64,000 nucleotides of DNA from Aquabacterium lacunae. GTDB taxonomy: Bacteria > Pseudomonadota > Gammaproteobacteria > Burkholderiales > Burkholderiaceae_C. Of this stretch, positions 40,887 to 49,368 are shown piece after piece. Every line of letters begins with the position of its first letter. The first letter of the stretch is position 1. The stretch lies in NCBI RefSeq assembly GCF_004310865.1, contig NZ_SIXI01000001.1:620001-684000 (forward strand). Reading direction: 5' to 3'. A program made the translations under genes and the position numbers. The notes under the pieces were generated by a model. The model saw only the letters and a list, made by a program, of their open reading frames with translations. It was not told the origin of the DNA and did no database searches.

Positions 40887-42863
40887 TCAGTGTGTTGCCA
40901 GTTGCAACGGTGCCGGCGCCAGCCCTTGCACGCGACGTTCGTGCATGCGCTGGAACAGGGCCACCAGATCCTGGGCCAGGCGCTCGGTGTTGTAGAGGGG
41001 CGCCGTGTCGCGGGCCTGCTCCAGTCGTTGCCTCAGGGCCTGACGGCGTTTGCCGTCGCGGGCCAGTGCCACGGACAGGGCTTCGTACTGGGCCAGGTCA
41101 TGGCAGATCAGCTCCTCGCAGCCCACCGCCCGCAGCAGGCTGGGGGCCACACGCGATGCAAATGTCTGCCCCTGGAGCGCCACGGTCGGCACGCCACCCC
41201 ACAAGGCGTCGCTGCATGTGGTGTGCCCCCCGCAAGGGAAGGTGTCCAGGTGCAGATCGGCCAACCCGATGCGCAGCCGATGCTGCTCGATCGGCTCGAA
41301 ACCGGCAAAGATCAGGCGGGCAGGGTCCAGCCCACGCGCCTGCGCCTCTTCCCGCAACTTCTGGCGCACAGGGTCGTCGGGCGTCAACACCCACAGCACG
41401 CTGTCGGGCACCTGACGCAGCACACGGCACCAGGCGTCGAACACATCGCGGTTGATCTTGTACGACTGATTGAAGCTGGCCAGCACCACCTTGTCCTCGG
41501 GCAGACCGCATTCGGCGCGCGTGCGGGTGCTTGTGCGGGCCCGGGTGCGGTCATTGGGCTGGTAACACACCGGCAACTGCGCGATGCACTCGGTGTAAGC
41601 CGACTGGGCCTCAAACGGCGTGACCACCGGATCGCCCACCACGTAGTCGATGAAGGGCGCACCACAGCTGCCCGGGTAGCCCAGCCACGCCACCTGCACG
41701 GGCGCCGGTCGGTAACTGAACACCGAGATGCGGGTGTCCATGGTGTAGCCCTTGAGGTCGACCAGCACATCGATCTGGTGATCGCGGATCAGCTCGGCCT
41801 GTGCCCGTGTGCTCAGCCCGCGGCACTCGATGAAGTGATCGGCCGATCGCACCACGCGGCTGCGCAGGGTCGAACCATCGTCCGGGCCGTGTGAGAACAG
41901 GTACAGCTCAACCTGCGCGCGGTCCAATGTCTCCAGCAAATCCACCATCAACATGCTGGTGGCGTGGTGATGGAAATCGCAAGAGACCATGCCCACGCGC
42001 AAGCGCTGCCCAGGCTCCCGGGGCCAGGCCTGTTCGGTCATGGGTGCGGGCAAGGGGTCAAAGCGACGCATGTCCCAACGGGCCATGGCCTGTTGCAGGT
42101 GGGGGTCGTCGGAGATCGAGAGCAGACAGAAAGGACTGATGGCGCCACAGTCGGTCTGGTCGTCGACGAGGTCGATGCAATCGGCCAGCGCATCACGGTC
42201 GCGGTCCACTGCCGGCCAGTCGCACCCCCAGGCCGCGTAGTGCACGGCATACAGCGCACAGTCCAGCGCCTGAGGCCTGAAGGCCAGCACCGTGCGGAAG
42301 CACTCGGCGGCATCGGCATGTCGCCGCATCTTGGCCAGGTTGAAGCCCAGTTGCATGTAGGCTTCCTCGTGGTCAGGTTTGAGCGTGAGTGCATCCAGGA
42401 AAGTCTGAGAGGCCTCCACTGTGCGCCCCAGGTCGGTCAGCGTGGCGCCCAGCAGCACATGGTAGGTCGGGTCTTTCGGCACATCGGCAGACAAGGACAG
42501 CAACACCGCCAGCGCCTCCTCGTGGTGGGCGCGATCGCGGTGCAGTCGCGCCACCATCTGCACGGCCAGCAGGCTGTCCGGGTCCAGTGTCAGGGCCCGC
42601 GTGGCCGCGGCCAGTGCCTCATCGGGCAAGTGCAGGCGAACGCAGCAACGACTGAGGTTGAGCCAGTACAGCGCGTCATGGGGATCATGCTCGACCGCGC
42701 GCTTGAACTGCTGACGTGCCTCGGCGTACTGACGGCGTGAGACCAGGTCCACACCGGCCTGCCAGGCCTTGTGTGCCTTGAGCTGCGAGGCACTCGGCGG
42801 CGCTGGCGGGCGCTTGGCTGCGGCATGAGACACAGGGGTGGCGAGGCGGCTGTCGCTGATCAT
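40887..42863 (-). CDS. TPR-containing O-GlcNAc-transferase-like glycosyltransferase (GT41/SPINDLY type)
   Basis: A 658-aa protein. Residues about 40-240 are TPR repeats (AWQAGVDLVSRRQYAEARQQFKRAVEHDP and followers). The C-terminal half is the OGT catalytic fold: RVGMVSCDFHHHATS, DVLVDLKGYTMDTR, QVAWLGYPGSCG, FNQSYKINRDVFDAW, DTFPCGGHTTCSDALWGGVPTV. Such bacterial enzymes glycosylate Ser/Thr of proteins, including flagellin in some species. The start at 42863 follows a GGAG site. It is head-to-head with fliC1, so flagellin is the obvious candidate acceptor. Confidence 0.87.
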   Translation of the reverse strand: MISDSRLATPVSHAAAKRPPAPPSASQLKAHKAWQAGVDLVSRRQYAEARQQFKRAVEHDPHDALYWLNLSRCCVRLHLPDEALAAATRALTLDPDSLLAVQMVARLHRDRAHHEEALAVLLSLSADVPKDPTYHVLLGATLTDLGRTVEASQTFLDALTLKPDHEEAYMQLGFNLAKMRRHADAAECFRTVLAFRPQALDCALYAVHYAAWGCDWPAVDRDRDALADCIDLVDDQTDCGAISPFCLLSISDDPHLQQAMARWDMRRFDPLPAPMTEQAWPREPGQRLRVGMVSCDFHHHATSMLMVDLLETLDRAQVELYLFSHGPDDGSTLRSRVVRSADHFIECRGLSTRAQAELIRDHQIDVLVDLKGYTMDTRISVFSYRPAPVQVAWLGYPGSCGAPFIDYVVGDPVVTPFEAQSAYTECIAQLPVCYQPNDRTRARTSTRTRAECGLPEDKVVLASFNQSYKINRDVFDAWCRVLRQVPDSVLWVLTPDDPVRQKLREEAQARGLDPARLIFAGFEPIEQHRLRIGLADLHLDTFPCGGHTTCSDALWGGVPTVALQGQTFASRVAPSLLRAVGCEELICHDLAQYEALSVALARDGKRRQALRQRLEQARDTAPLYNTERLAQDLVALFQRMHERRVQGLAPAPLQLATH

Positions 42864-43231
42864 GTAGAACTCCGTCAAGCATCGGCGAACACGGCCGATA
42901 ACGGCATGTCGGTCCATGCCTGGGTCTCACCGAATGTATCGAGGGCCCTGCTTGAGAGGTCGCAGAAATGAGCAGTCTTTCACCTGTTCATGAAACGACA
43001 CAAGAACTTCGAAGATGTCAAGCGAAATCTCTAAAGTTCTCGTGAAGGCTCACCGATAAGCAAAACAACGGGCTCGCCAAAACGGGTTCGGGGTCCGGTT
43101 AGAAGACCTGGCACTGCCGGCAGCGATGCAGGCACCAAGGTTCAACTAACGCCGGGCGACAAAGGAAGTCGCAAGACGACCGGAATTGTCCGGCTCAGTG
43201 CCGGGATTGATCGAACCACTAGGAGTACACC
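42864..43231. other. 368-bp intergenic region between OGT and fliC1
   Basis: It holds the sigma-28 promoter of fliC1 at 43032-43059, leaving a leader of roughly 165 nt, and the unlocated promoter of the OGT gene on the other strand. Apart from a spaced 7-bp inverted repeat (AGAACTT at 43003-43009, AAGTTCT at 43034-43040, the second half overlapping the -35) I see nothing else, and no credible small gene. Confidence 0.5.
43032..43059 (+). promoter_or_regulatory. Sigma-28 (FliA) promoter of fliC1
   Basis: TAAA at 43032-43035 (in TAAAGTT) and ACCGATAA at 43052-43059, spacer 16 nt. Consensus is TAAA-N15-GCCGATAA, so only the first -10 base and the spacer differ. Confidence 0.82.
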
Positions 43232-44095
43232 ATGCCTTCTGTAGTCAACACCAACCTGATCTCGCTGAACTCGCAGCGCGCTCTGTCCTCCAGCCAATCG
43301 ACGCTGGCCACTTCGATGCAACGCCTGTCGTCGGGCCTGCGCGTCAACTCTGCCAAGGACGATGCCGCCGGTCTGGCCATCTCCGAACGCATGAACGCCC
43401 AGGTGCGCGGCATGAACGTCGCCATCCGCAATGCCAACGACGGCATCTCGCTGGTGCAGACGGCTGAAGGCGCGATGGCCAAGGTCGGCGACTCGCTGCA
43501 ACGCATGCGTGAACTGGCGGTGCAGGCCCGTAACGCCACCAACTCGTCGAGCGACAAGGATTCGCTGGACAAGGAGTTCGGCGAGCTGGCCAAGGAAATC
43601 CAGCGCGTGATCGGTGGCACCACCTTCAACGGCGTGAACATCATCGGCAGCAATGCGGGCACCTTGACCTTCCAGGTGGGCGCCAACACCACCACCGATG
43701 ACACGATCGACATCATCACGACCAACATGGGCTCAGCCACCGAGATCTCGGTGGTGGCAGGCACCAGCAACACCGGCCTGGGCCGCGCAACCATCAACAG
43801 CGCCGCCACGGTGGGCGACATCAAGGATGTGATCGACAACCTGGACGCGGCCATCAACTTCGTGAACTCCGAGCGCGCCACCATGGGTGCCTCGCAGAAC
43901 CGTTTCGATGCCGTGATCTCGAACCTGCAGGTGTCGGTGGAGAACCAGTCGGCCGCCAAGAGCCGCATCACCGACGCCGACTTCGCCGCAGAAACGGCGA
44001 ACCTGTCGAGAGCGCAGATCCTGCAGCAGGCCGGCAACGCGATGGTGGCGCAGGCCAACCAGCTGCCCCAGCAGGTGCTGTCCCTGCTGCGCTGA
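43232..44095 (+). CDS. fliC: Flagellin (first copy)
   Basis: A 287-aa flagellin made of the conserved D0/D1 parts: N-terminal VNTNLISLNSQRALSSSQ, RLSSGLRVNSAKDDAAGLAI, and C-terminal RITDADFAAETANLSRAQILQQAG ending VLSLLR. The central part (about residues 130-200) is short, Thr/Ser/Asn-rich, with no large D2/D3 domain; such surface Ser/Thr are typical glycosylation sites. Its own sigma-28 promoter and a terminator flank it. A 74-nt stretch (43532-43605) is identical to the second flagellin gene. Confidence 0.96.
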   Translation: MPSVVNTNLISLNSQRALSSSQSTLATSMQRLSSGLRVNSAKDDAAGLAISERMNAQVRGMNVAIRNANDGISLVQTAEGAMAKVGDSLQRMRELAVQARNATNSSSDKDSLDKEFGELAKEIQRVIGGTTFNGVNIIGSNAGTLTFQVGANTTTDDTIDIITTNMGSATEISVVAGTSNTGLGRATINSAATVGDIKDVIDNLDAAINFVNSERATMGASQNRFDAVISNLQVSVENQSAAKSRITDADFAAETANLSRAQILQQAGNAMVAQANQLPQQVLSLLR

Positions 44096-44113
44096 TCCAG
44101 GTCAGCCGGCACC

Positions 44114-44139
44114 AAGCCCCGCCCCGGCGGGGCTTTTGC
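44114..44139 (+). terminator. Terminator of fliC1
   Basis: AAGCCCCGCC (44114-44123) pairs with GGCGGGGCTT (44126-44135), followed by TTGCTTTT. Confidence 0.85.
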
Positions 44140-44220
44140 TTTTCAGGGGCATGAAATGGTGGGCATTGCGGGGCCTTATCGTCTGTTTGCACCCCTTGCA
44201 CCAATCTCACAATCGGTCCA

Positions 44221-44243
44221 ACAGGTTTAGAGACAGAACCTGT
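44221..44243 (+). repeat. Inverted repeat upstream of fliC2
   Basis: ACAGGTT (44221-44227) and AACCTGT (44237-44243), 9 nt apart, in the 170-nt gap between the fliC1 terminator and fliC2. It could be a leader hairpin or a regulator site. No clear sigma-28 promoter was found in this gap. Confidence 0.4.
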
Positions 44244-44308
44244 GGTCCGGCTCAGGCATTGTGTAACGCCTCCGCCGGGAGTCACTGGCTTCTAGTGGAG
44301 TGCTTGCA

Positions 44309-45172
44309 ATGCCTCAAACCATCAACACCAACCTCGTGTCGCTCAATGCACAGCGCAACTTGACAGGTTCGCAGGGTGCGCTGGCCACTTCCATGCAGCG
44401 TCTGTCGTCTGGCCTGCGCGTGAACTCCGCCAAGGACGACGCAGCCGGCCTGGCGATCGCCGAGCGAATGAACGCCCAGATCCGCGGCATGAACGTCGCA
44501 GCGCGCAACGCCAACGACGGCATCTCGATGGCCCAGGTGGCTGAAGGTGCGCTGAGCAAGGTGGGTGATGCCCTGCAGCGCATGCGTGAGCTGGCCGTGC
44601 AGGCCCGCAACGCCACCAACTCGTCGAGCGACAAGGATTCGCTGGACAAGGAGTTCGGCGAGCTGGCCAAGGAAATCCAGCGTGTGCTGGGCGGCACCAC
44701 CTTCAACGGCAAGGCCATCCTGGGCCCCGATGCCGGAACCCTGACCTTCCAGATCGGCGCCAACACCACCACCGACGACACGATCGACATTGGCACCGAG
44801 AACCTGCAGAGCTCCACGGTGATCACCGTGGTGGCTGGCACCGACAACACCGGCTCACTGCGCGGCACGATCAACTCGGCGGCCACGGTCGGCGACATCA
44901 AGGACGTGATCGACAACATCGATTCGGCCATCGACCTGGTCAACAACACCCGGGCCACCTTCGGCGCCACGCAGTCGCGCTTCGATGCCATCGTGTCCAA
45001 CCTGATGGTGTCGGCCGAAAACCAGACCGCAGCCCGCAGCCGCATCATGGACGCCGACTTCGCTGCCGAAACCGCGGCCATGTCCAGAGCACAGATCCTG
45101 CAGCAGGCCGGCAATGCGATGGTCGCCCAGGCCAACCAGCTGCCCCAGCAGGTGCTCAAGCTCCTGGGTTGA
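44309..45172 (+). CDS. fliC2: Flagellin (second copy)
   Basis: A 287-aa flagellin, the same length as the first copy and closely similar through D0/D1; differences cluster in the middle (NLQSSTVITVVAGTDNTGSLRG) and near the C-terminus (ends VLKLLG). The ATG at 44309 follows GGAG. Tandem copies permit filaments of mixed subunits. It is separated from fliC1 by a terminator, so it needs its own promoter, which is not obvious. Confidence 0.95.
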   Translation: MPQTINTNLVSLNAQRNLTGSQGALATSMQRLSSGLRVNSAKDDAAGLAIAERMNAQIRGMNVAARNANDGISMAQVAEGALSKVGDALQRMRELAVQARNATNSSSDKDSLDKEFGELAKEIQRVLGGTTFNGKAILGPDAGTLTFQIGANTTTDDTIDIGTENLQSSTVITVVAGTDNTGSLRGTINSAATVGDIKDVIDNIDSAIDLVNNTRATFGATQSRFDAIVSNLMVSAENQTAARSRIMDADFAAETAAMSRAQILQQAGNAMVAQANQLPQQVLKLLG

Positions 45173-45206
45173 ACCTGGCGCATTCAATTTGTCACGGTTC
45201 ACCCCC

Positions 45207-45233
45207 TCAACTCTTTCAGAGGGGCGCCGAAAA
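45207..45233 (+). promoter_or_regulatory. Sigma-28-like promoter of fliD
   Basis: TCAA (45207-45210), 15-nt spacer, GCCGAAAA (45226-45233). The -35 variant TCAA is the same one seen at fliS. It sits 87 nt before the fliD ATG. Confidence 0.55.
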
Positions 45234-45320
45234 AGAGGTCGTCATGGCGTGATTCCTTGCGGGAACGCGCCTGTTGGCCCATGTGGGGCCAGCACAGCAT
45301 GAGGACGTGAGGGTAGTAGC

Positions 45321-46766
45321 ATGGCCACAATCACTTCTGCAGGTCTGGGCAGCGGGCTCGATGTATCCACCATCGTTTCCAAGCTGACAGAGCTCGAGCG
45401 GACACCGATCACGCAGCTTCAGCGAGAAGCGAGCACGATCCAGTCCAAAATTTCGTCATTCGGATCGCTGACGAGCGCGGTGTCGTCCTTGAAAGACGCC
45501 GCCGCCAAGCTCAACCAGGCCAGCACCTGGTCGGCCACCACCGCCACGTCGGCCGATGCCTCGGCGGTGGCCGTGTCCACCGACAGCAATGCCGCCACGG
45601 GCAACTACAGCGTGGCCGTGCAGTCGCTGGCCATGGGACAGACCACCGCCAGCGCCACCTACGCGTCCAGCGGGGCCACCATCGGCATCGGCACGCTCAC
45701 CTTCGACATCGGCACCTACGGCGCCGGGCAGAGCACCTTCACCACCAACCCGAACTGGCCCCGGGCCACGGTGGAGATCACGGCCGCTGACAACAGCTTG
45801 GAAAAGGTGCGTGACAAGATCAACTCTGCCGGTGTCGGCGTGGTGGCCTCGGTGGTGACCGACGCCACGGGCTCTCGCCTGGTGTTCCGCTCGGCATTGA
45901 CCGGCGCTGCCAACGCGTTCAAGGTGAGCGCCACCGACGGCGATGGCAACGACACCGACGGTGCGGGCCTGTCGGCATTGGCCTACGACCCCACCCTGTC
46001 GATCACCAACATGGCATCGATGCAGCCAGCGGCCAACGCGAAGCTGACCATCAACAACCTGCCGGTGGAATCGGCCACCAACACCGTGACCGGAGCCGTG
46101 GAGGGGCTGACCCTCAAACTCAACAAGGTCACCAGCAGCCCGGTCGACGTGGGTGTGACACAGGACACCGAATCCATCAAGAAAGCCATCACAGGCTTCA
46201 CGACGGCTTACACCAACCTGAACTCGCTGATCAAGGACCAGACCAAGTACGACGCGACCACCAAGAAGGCTGGCACCCTGCAGGGAGACTCTGCCGCCAT
46301 CTCGATCCAGTCGCGCATGCGGGCGATCCTGTCGCAAACCTCGGGCGCCTCCAGCGTGTACGGCCAACTCAGCCAGATCGGCATTTCGATCGATGCCAAT
46401 GGCGCACTGAGCGTGAGCAGCAGCAAGCTCGATGGCGCGCTGTCTGCCAACCTCGGTGAGGTCAAGAAGCTGTTTTCCAACCTGGACACGGCCAACACGG
46501 CCAACAACGGCTTCGCGCAGCGCTTCACCGACCTGGCCAGCGAAGTGACCAGCTTCGAAGGCACGCTGAGCACCCGCACCTCGGGCCTGCAAAAGCGCCT
46601 GTCGGACAACACCAAGCGCCAAGCTGAACTGGAAGACCGGGTGGCCCTGTTCCAGGCCCGCCTGACCAAGCAGTACAACTCGCTGGACACCACCATGTCC
46701 AACCTCAACGGTCTGTCGACCTACGTGAGCCAGCAGATCGCCGCCATGAACAAGTCGAACACCTGA
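45321..46766 (+). CDS. fliD: Flagellar hook-associated protein 2 (filament cap)
   Basis: FliD forms the cap at the tip of the filament and is needed for flagellin to polymerise. The 481-aa protein opens TSAGLGSGLDVSTIVSKLTELERTPI, typical of FliD, has a Thr/Ser/Ala-rich variable middle, and ends with the coiled FliD C-domain (RVALFQARLTKQYNSLDTTMSNLN, then STYVSQQIAAMNKS). Placed after the flagellins and before fliST as expected. Confidence 0.95.
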   Translation: MATITSAGLGSGLDVSTIVSKLTELERTPITQLQREASTIQSKISSFGSLTSAVSSLKDAAAKLNQASTWSATTATSADASAVAVSTDSNAATGNYSVAVQSLAMGQTTASATYASSGATIGIGTLTFDIGTYGAGQSTFTTNPNWPRATVEITAADNSLEKVRDKINSAGVGVVASVVTDATGSRLVFRSALTGAANAFKVSATDGDGNDTDGAGLSALAYDPTLSITNMASMQPAANAKLTINNLPVESATNTVTGAVEGLTLKLNKVTSSPVDVGVTQDTESIKKAITGFTTAYTNLNSLIKDQTKYDATTKKAGTLQGDSAAISIQSRMRAILSQTSGASSVYGQLSQIGISIDANGALSVSSSKLDGALSANLGEVKKLFSNLDTANTANNGFAQRFTDLASEVTSFEGTLSTRTSGLQKRLSDNTKRQAELEDRVALFQARLTKQYNSLDTTMSNLNGLSTYVSQQIAAMNKSNT

Positions 46767-46808
46767 GATCTGGCGTTGATATTCGAGGTTTATGCACCCC
46801 TGTGGTGA

Positions 46809-46835
46809 TCAAGACCTTGACAGCAGTGCCGATAA
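46809..46835 (+). promoter_or_regulatory. Sigma-28 promoter of fliS-fliT-pilZ
   Basis: TCAA (46809-46812), 15-nt spacer, perfect GCCGATAA (46828-46835). It lies 36 nt before the fliS start. Confidence 0.75.
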
Positions 46836-46871
46836 CTACTTCAACACAGCACACATCGCGAGTAGTTCCAG

Positions 46872-47327
46872 ATGTACGCCACTGCCACCCAGACCTCCCC
46901 CAGCGTGTTTTCGTCGCGCTCTGTCTCGAACGCCTATCGCCAGATCGGCGTCGAGACAGGCATCGCCGGCGCTCACCCCCACAGCCTGATCACCATGCTG
47001 TTCGATGGGGCCCTCGAAGCCATCGCGCAAGCGCGCGGTGCGATCCAGAAGGGCGATATCGAGAGCAAGGGCCGCCTCATCGGCAAGGCCGTCAGCATCG
47101 TCGAGGAGGGCCTCAAAGGCGGCCTCGACCTGAAGGCGGGCGGCGAGATCGCCCAGAACCTGCATGCGCTGTACAGCTACATCGCCGGACGCCTGACCCA
47201 GGCCAACCTCCGCTCCGACGCCCAGGCGCTCGAAGAATGCGCCAGCCTGCTGACCCCCCTGCGTGACGCATGGGTCAGCATCCGCGCCGAAGCCTCCGCC
47301 CAGACCACTCACAAGGTGTCCGCATGA
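46872..47327 (+). CDS. fliS: Flagellar export chaperone FliS
   Basis: FliS binds the disordered C-terminus of flagellin in the cytoplasm and stops premature polymerisation. The 151-aa helical protein has the family segments NAYRQIGVETGIAGAHPHSLITMLFDGALEAI and LNLH-type LHALYSYIAGRLTQANL. Its stop overlaps the fliT start (ATGA). Confidence 0.94.
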   Translation: MYATATQTSPSVFSSRSVSNAYRQIGVETGIAGAHPHSLITMLFDGALEAIAQARGAIQKGDIESKGRLIGKAVSIVEEGLKGGLDLKAGGEIAQNLHALYSYIAGRLTQANLRSDAQALEECASLLTPLRDAWVSIRAEASAQTTHKVSA

Positions 47328-47668
47328 ATGCCCCCGAACTGTTGAATGTCCTCGAGGACGACACCCAGAGCCAGGGCCTGCTGAGCTTCTACGAAGCCAT
47401 CGAGCACGCCAGCCAGGACATGCTGGACGCGGCACGCGCTGGCGACTGGGACACCGTGGTGCGCCTCGAAGGCGCCTGCGCCGTGCTGATCGGCCGGCTC
47501 AAGCAGGCCGCAGCCGATCGCCGACTGGGCCGCGAGGAAGCCGCGCTGAAGTCGCGGATCATGCAGCGCATCCTGCTCAATGACTCCGAGATCCGCAACC
47601 TGGCCGAGCCCTGGATCAATGACCTGGGCCGCATCAACGGTCACCCGGACGGCGGCCACCTGCACTGA
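47324..47668 (+). CDS. fliT: FliT-like flagellar chaperone
   Basis: A 114-aa small helical protein coupled to fliS. FliT proteins chaperone FliD and can restrain FlhDC. Sequence conservation is low in the family; the assignment rests on position, size and the LLSFYEAIEHASQDMLDAARAGDWD to LIGRLK pattern, which resembles betaproteobacterial FliT. The start at 47324 gives the ATGA overlap. Confidence 0.75.
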   Translation: MNAPELLNVLEDDTQSQGLLSFYEAIEHASQDMLDAARAGDWDTVVRLEGACAVLIGRLKQAAADRRLGREEAALKSRIMQRILLNDSEIRNLAEPWINDLGRINGHPDGGHLH

Positions 47669-47682
47669 GCATCAAGGGCCTC

Positions 47683-48399
47683 ATGTCTGCCACTGTGGAC
47701 CTCGACGAATACCGCATCTCTTCGGCCGCCGAGGTTCAGGCGCTGCTGAAACAGTTGCAGGACAAAGGCACCCTGGTCACGCTCAGTGGCCCGGGTGGCC
47801 TGTCGTACACCACGGTGCTGTGGAGCGCTGACGCGCAGCGCAAGGTGCTGAGTTTCAGTGCCGAATCCGGCGATCAGCGCCTGCAGCAACTGCTGGAAGG
47901 CGATGAAGTGGTCGCGGTGGCCTATCTGGATGCCATCAAGCTGCAGTTCGACGTGCTGGGCGCCATGCTGGTGCGCGGCGGACAGACCACCATCACCGCC
48001 CGCTACCCGGAGCAGCTGTACCGGTTCCAGCGCCGCTCCAGCTTCCGGGTCAAGCCCCTGGGCAAGGAACCCACCATCCGCTTCAAGCACCCGGCACACC
48101 CGGCCACGGTGCTCACCTTGCGCGTGCTGGACATCAGCCTGGGCGGCGTGGCCTGCCTGATGCCCGACAACGTCCCACCCATGCCGGCGGGATGCACCGC
48201 ACGCAGTTGCCTGCTCACCCTGGACGACGACACCACGCTCGAAGTCGACATGGTCATCCACCATGTCTCGGTGATGAATCCGGAAGTGCGCAGCGCCCGG
48301 CTGGGTTGCGAGATGATCAACCTGCGCGGCAGCGACGAGCGCGCCCTGCAGAACTACATCAACCTGACGCAGAAGCGGCGCATCGCGCTGACCCGTTGA
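47683..48399 (+). CDS. ycgR: YcgR-type flagellar brake, PilZ domain
   Basis: A 238-aa two-domain protein: an N-terminal YcgR domain and a C-terminal PilZ domain. The c-di-GMP motifs are intact: RxxxR in QRRSSFRVKP and DxSxxG in DISLGG. On binding c-di-GMP, YcgR proteins act on the motor/switch to slow swimming. It lies 14 nt after fliT, so it is probably expressed from the same sigma-28 promoter with late flagellar genes. Confidence 0.88.
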   Translation: MSATVDLDEYRISSAAEVQALLKQLQDKGTLVTLSGPGGLSYTTVLWSADAQRKVLSFSAESGDQRLQQLLEGDEVVAVAYLDAIKLQFDVLGAMLVRGGQTTITARYPEQLYRFQRRSSFRVKPLGKEPTIRFKHPAHPATVLTLRVLDISLGGVACLMPDNVPPMPAGCTARSCLLTLDDDTTLEVDMVIHHVSVMNPEVRSARLGCEMINLRGSDERALQNYINLTQKRRIALTR

Positions 48400-48422
48400 A
48401 CGGGAACCGGCCGCCCGGCTGG

Positions 48423-48436
48423 TAGCATTCGGCGCA
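48423..48436 (+). promoter_or_regulatory. Leaderless-type -10 element of hemC
   Basis: TAGCAT at 48423-48428 lies 7 nt before the hemC ATG (48436), with no ribosome site between. Confidence 0.35.
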
Positions 48437-49368
48437 TGAACACCGCTGCGCCCTGGATCATCGCTACCCGTGAAAGCCGTCTTGCCCTGTGGCAGGCCGA
48501 GCATGTCCGTGACCTGCTGCAAACCTTGCAGAGCCGCCCCGTGCAGCTGCTGGGCATGACCACCAAGGGGGACCAGATCCTGGACCGCGCCCTGTCCAAA
48601 GTCGGCGGCAAGGGGCTGTTTGTCAAAGAGCTGGAAGTCGCCCTGGAAGAGGGCCGCGCCCACCTGGCCGTGCACTCGCTCAAAGATGTGCCCATGGAGC
48701 TGCCTGAAGGCTTCGTGCTGTCGACCGTGATGGAGCGCGAAGACCCGCGCGACGCCTTCGTCTCGCCCCGCCATGCGCGACTGGAAGACCTGCCCGAAGG
48801 CGCCGTGGTGGGCACCTCCAGTCTGCGTCGGCAGGTGCAGATCCGGGCCATCCGCCCCGACCTGCGCATCGAACCGCTGCGCGGCAACCTCGACACCCGA
48901 CTGCGCAAGCTCGATGAAGGCCAGTACGACGCCATCGTGCTGGCAGCGGCGGGGCTCAAGCGGCTGGGGCTGGCCGATCGCATCCGGTCGGTGATCGAGA
49001 TCGACCAGATGCTGCCGGCCGCCGGGCAAGGCGCCCTGGGTCTGGAGGTGCGTGCCGTGCAGACCGACCTGATCGGCCAGCTGGCCCCCCTGAACCACGC
49101 CCCCACCCGCATGGCGGCCCTGGCCGAGCGCGCCGTCTCGCGCGCCCTGGGCGGCAGTTGCTCCATGCCCCTGGCCGCCTACGCGGCCTGGCAGCCCGAT
49201 GGCCAGTTGCTGCTGCAAGGCCTGCTGGGTCACCCCGAACGCGAGGGCCTGTTGCGCGCCCAGGCCTCGGGCGCACCACGCACCGATGCCGAAGCCGACG
49301 CCCTGGGCCAGCAAGTGGCACAAGGCCTGATCAGCCAGGGCGCACGCGACTGGCTGGCCACATGCTGA
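48436..49368 (+). CDS. hemC: Hydroxymethylbilane synthase (porphobilinogen deaminase)
   Basis: HemC links four porphobilinogens into hydroxymethylbilane. The 310-aa protein has [44 protein letters not shown], the HSLKDVP segment with the catalytic Asp region, [11 protein letters not shown], and the dipyrromethane-cofactor Cys in [12 protein letters not shown]. hemD begins before its stop, so the heme genes are coupled. Confidence 0.96.
   Translation: MNTAAPWIIATRESRLALWQAEHVRDLLQTLQSRPVQLLGMTTKGDQILDRALSKVGGKGLFVKELEVALEEGRAHLAVHSLKDVPMELPEGFVLSTVMEREDPRDAFVSPRHARLEDLPEGAVVGTSSLRRQVQIRAIRPDLRIEPLRGNLDTRLRKLDEGQYDAIVLAAAGLKRLGLADRIRSVIEIDQMLPAAGQGALGLEVRAVQTDLIGQLAPLNHAPTRMAALAERAVSRALGGSCSMPLAAYAAWQPDGQLLLQGLLGHPEREGLLRAQASGAPRTDAEADALGQQVAQGLISQGARDWLATC

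Noticed and set aside
44190-44215. Possible sigma-54 promoter (TTGCAC ... TTGCA) upstream of fliC2.
   Set aside because: The -24 GG is missing and the spacing between the elements is too short.
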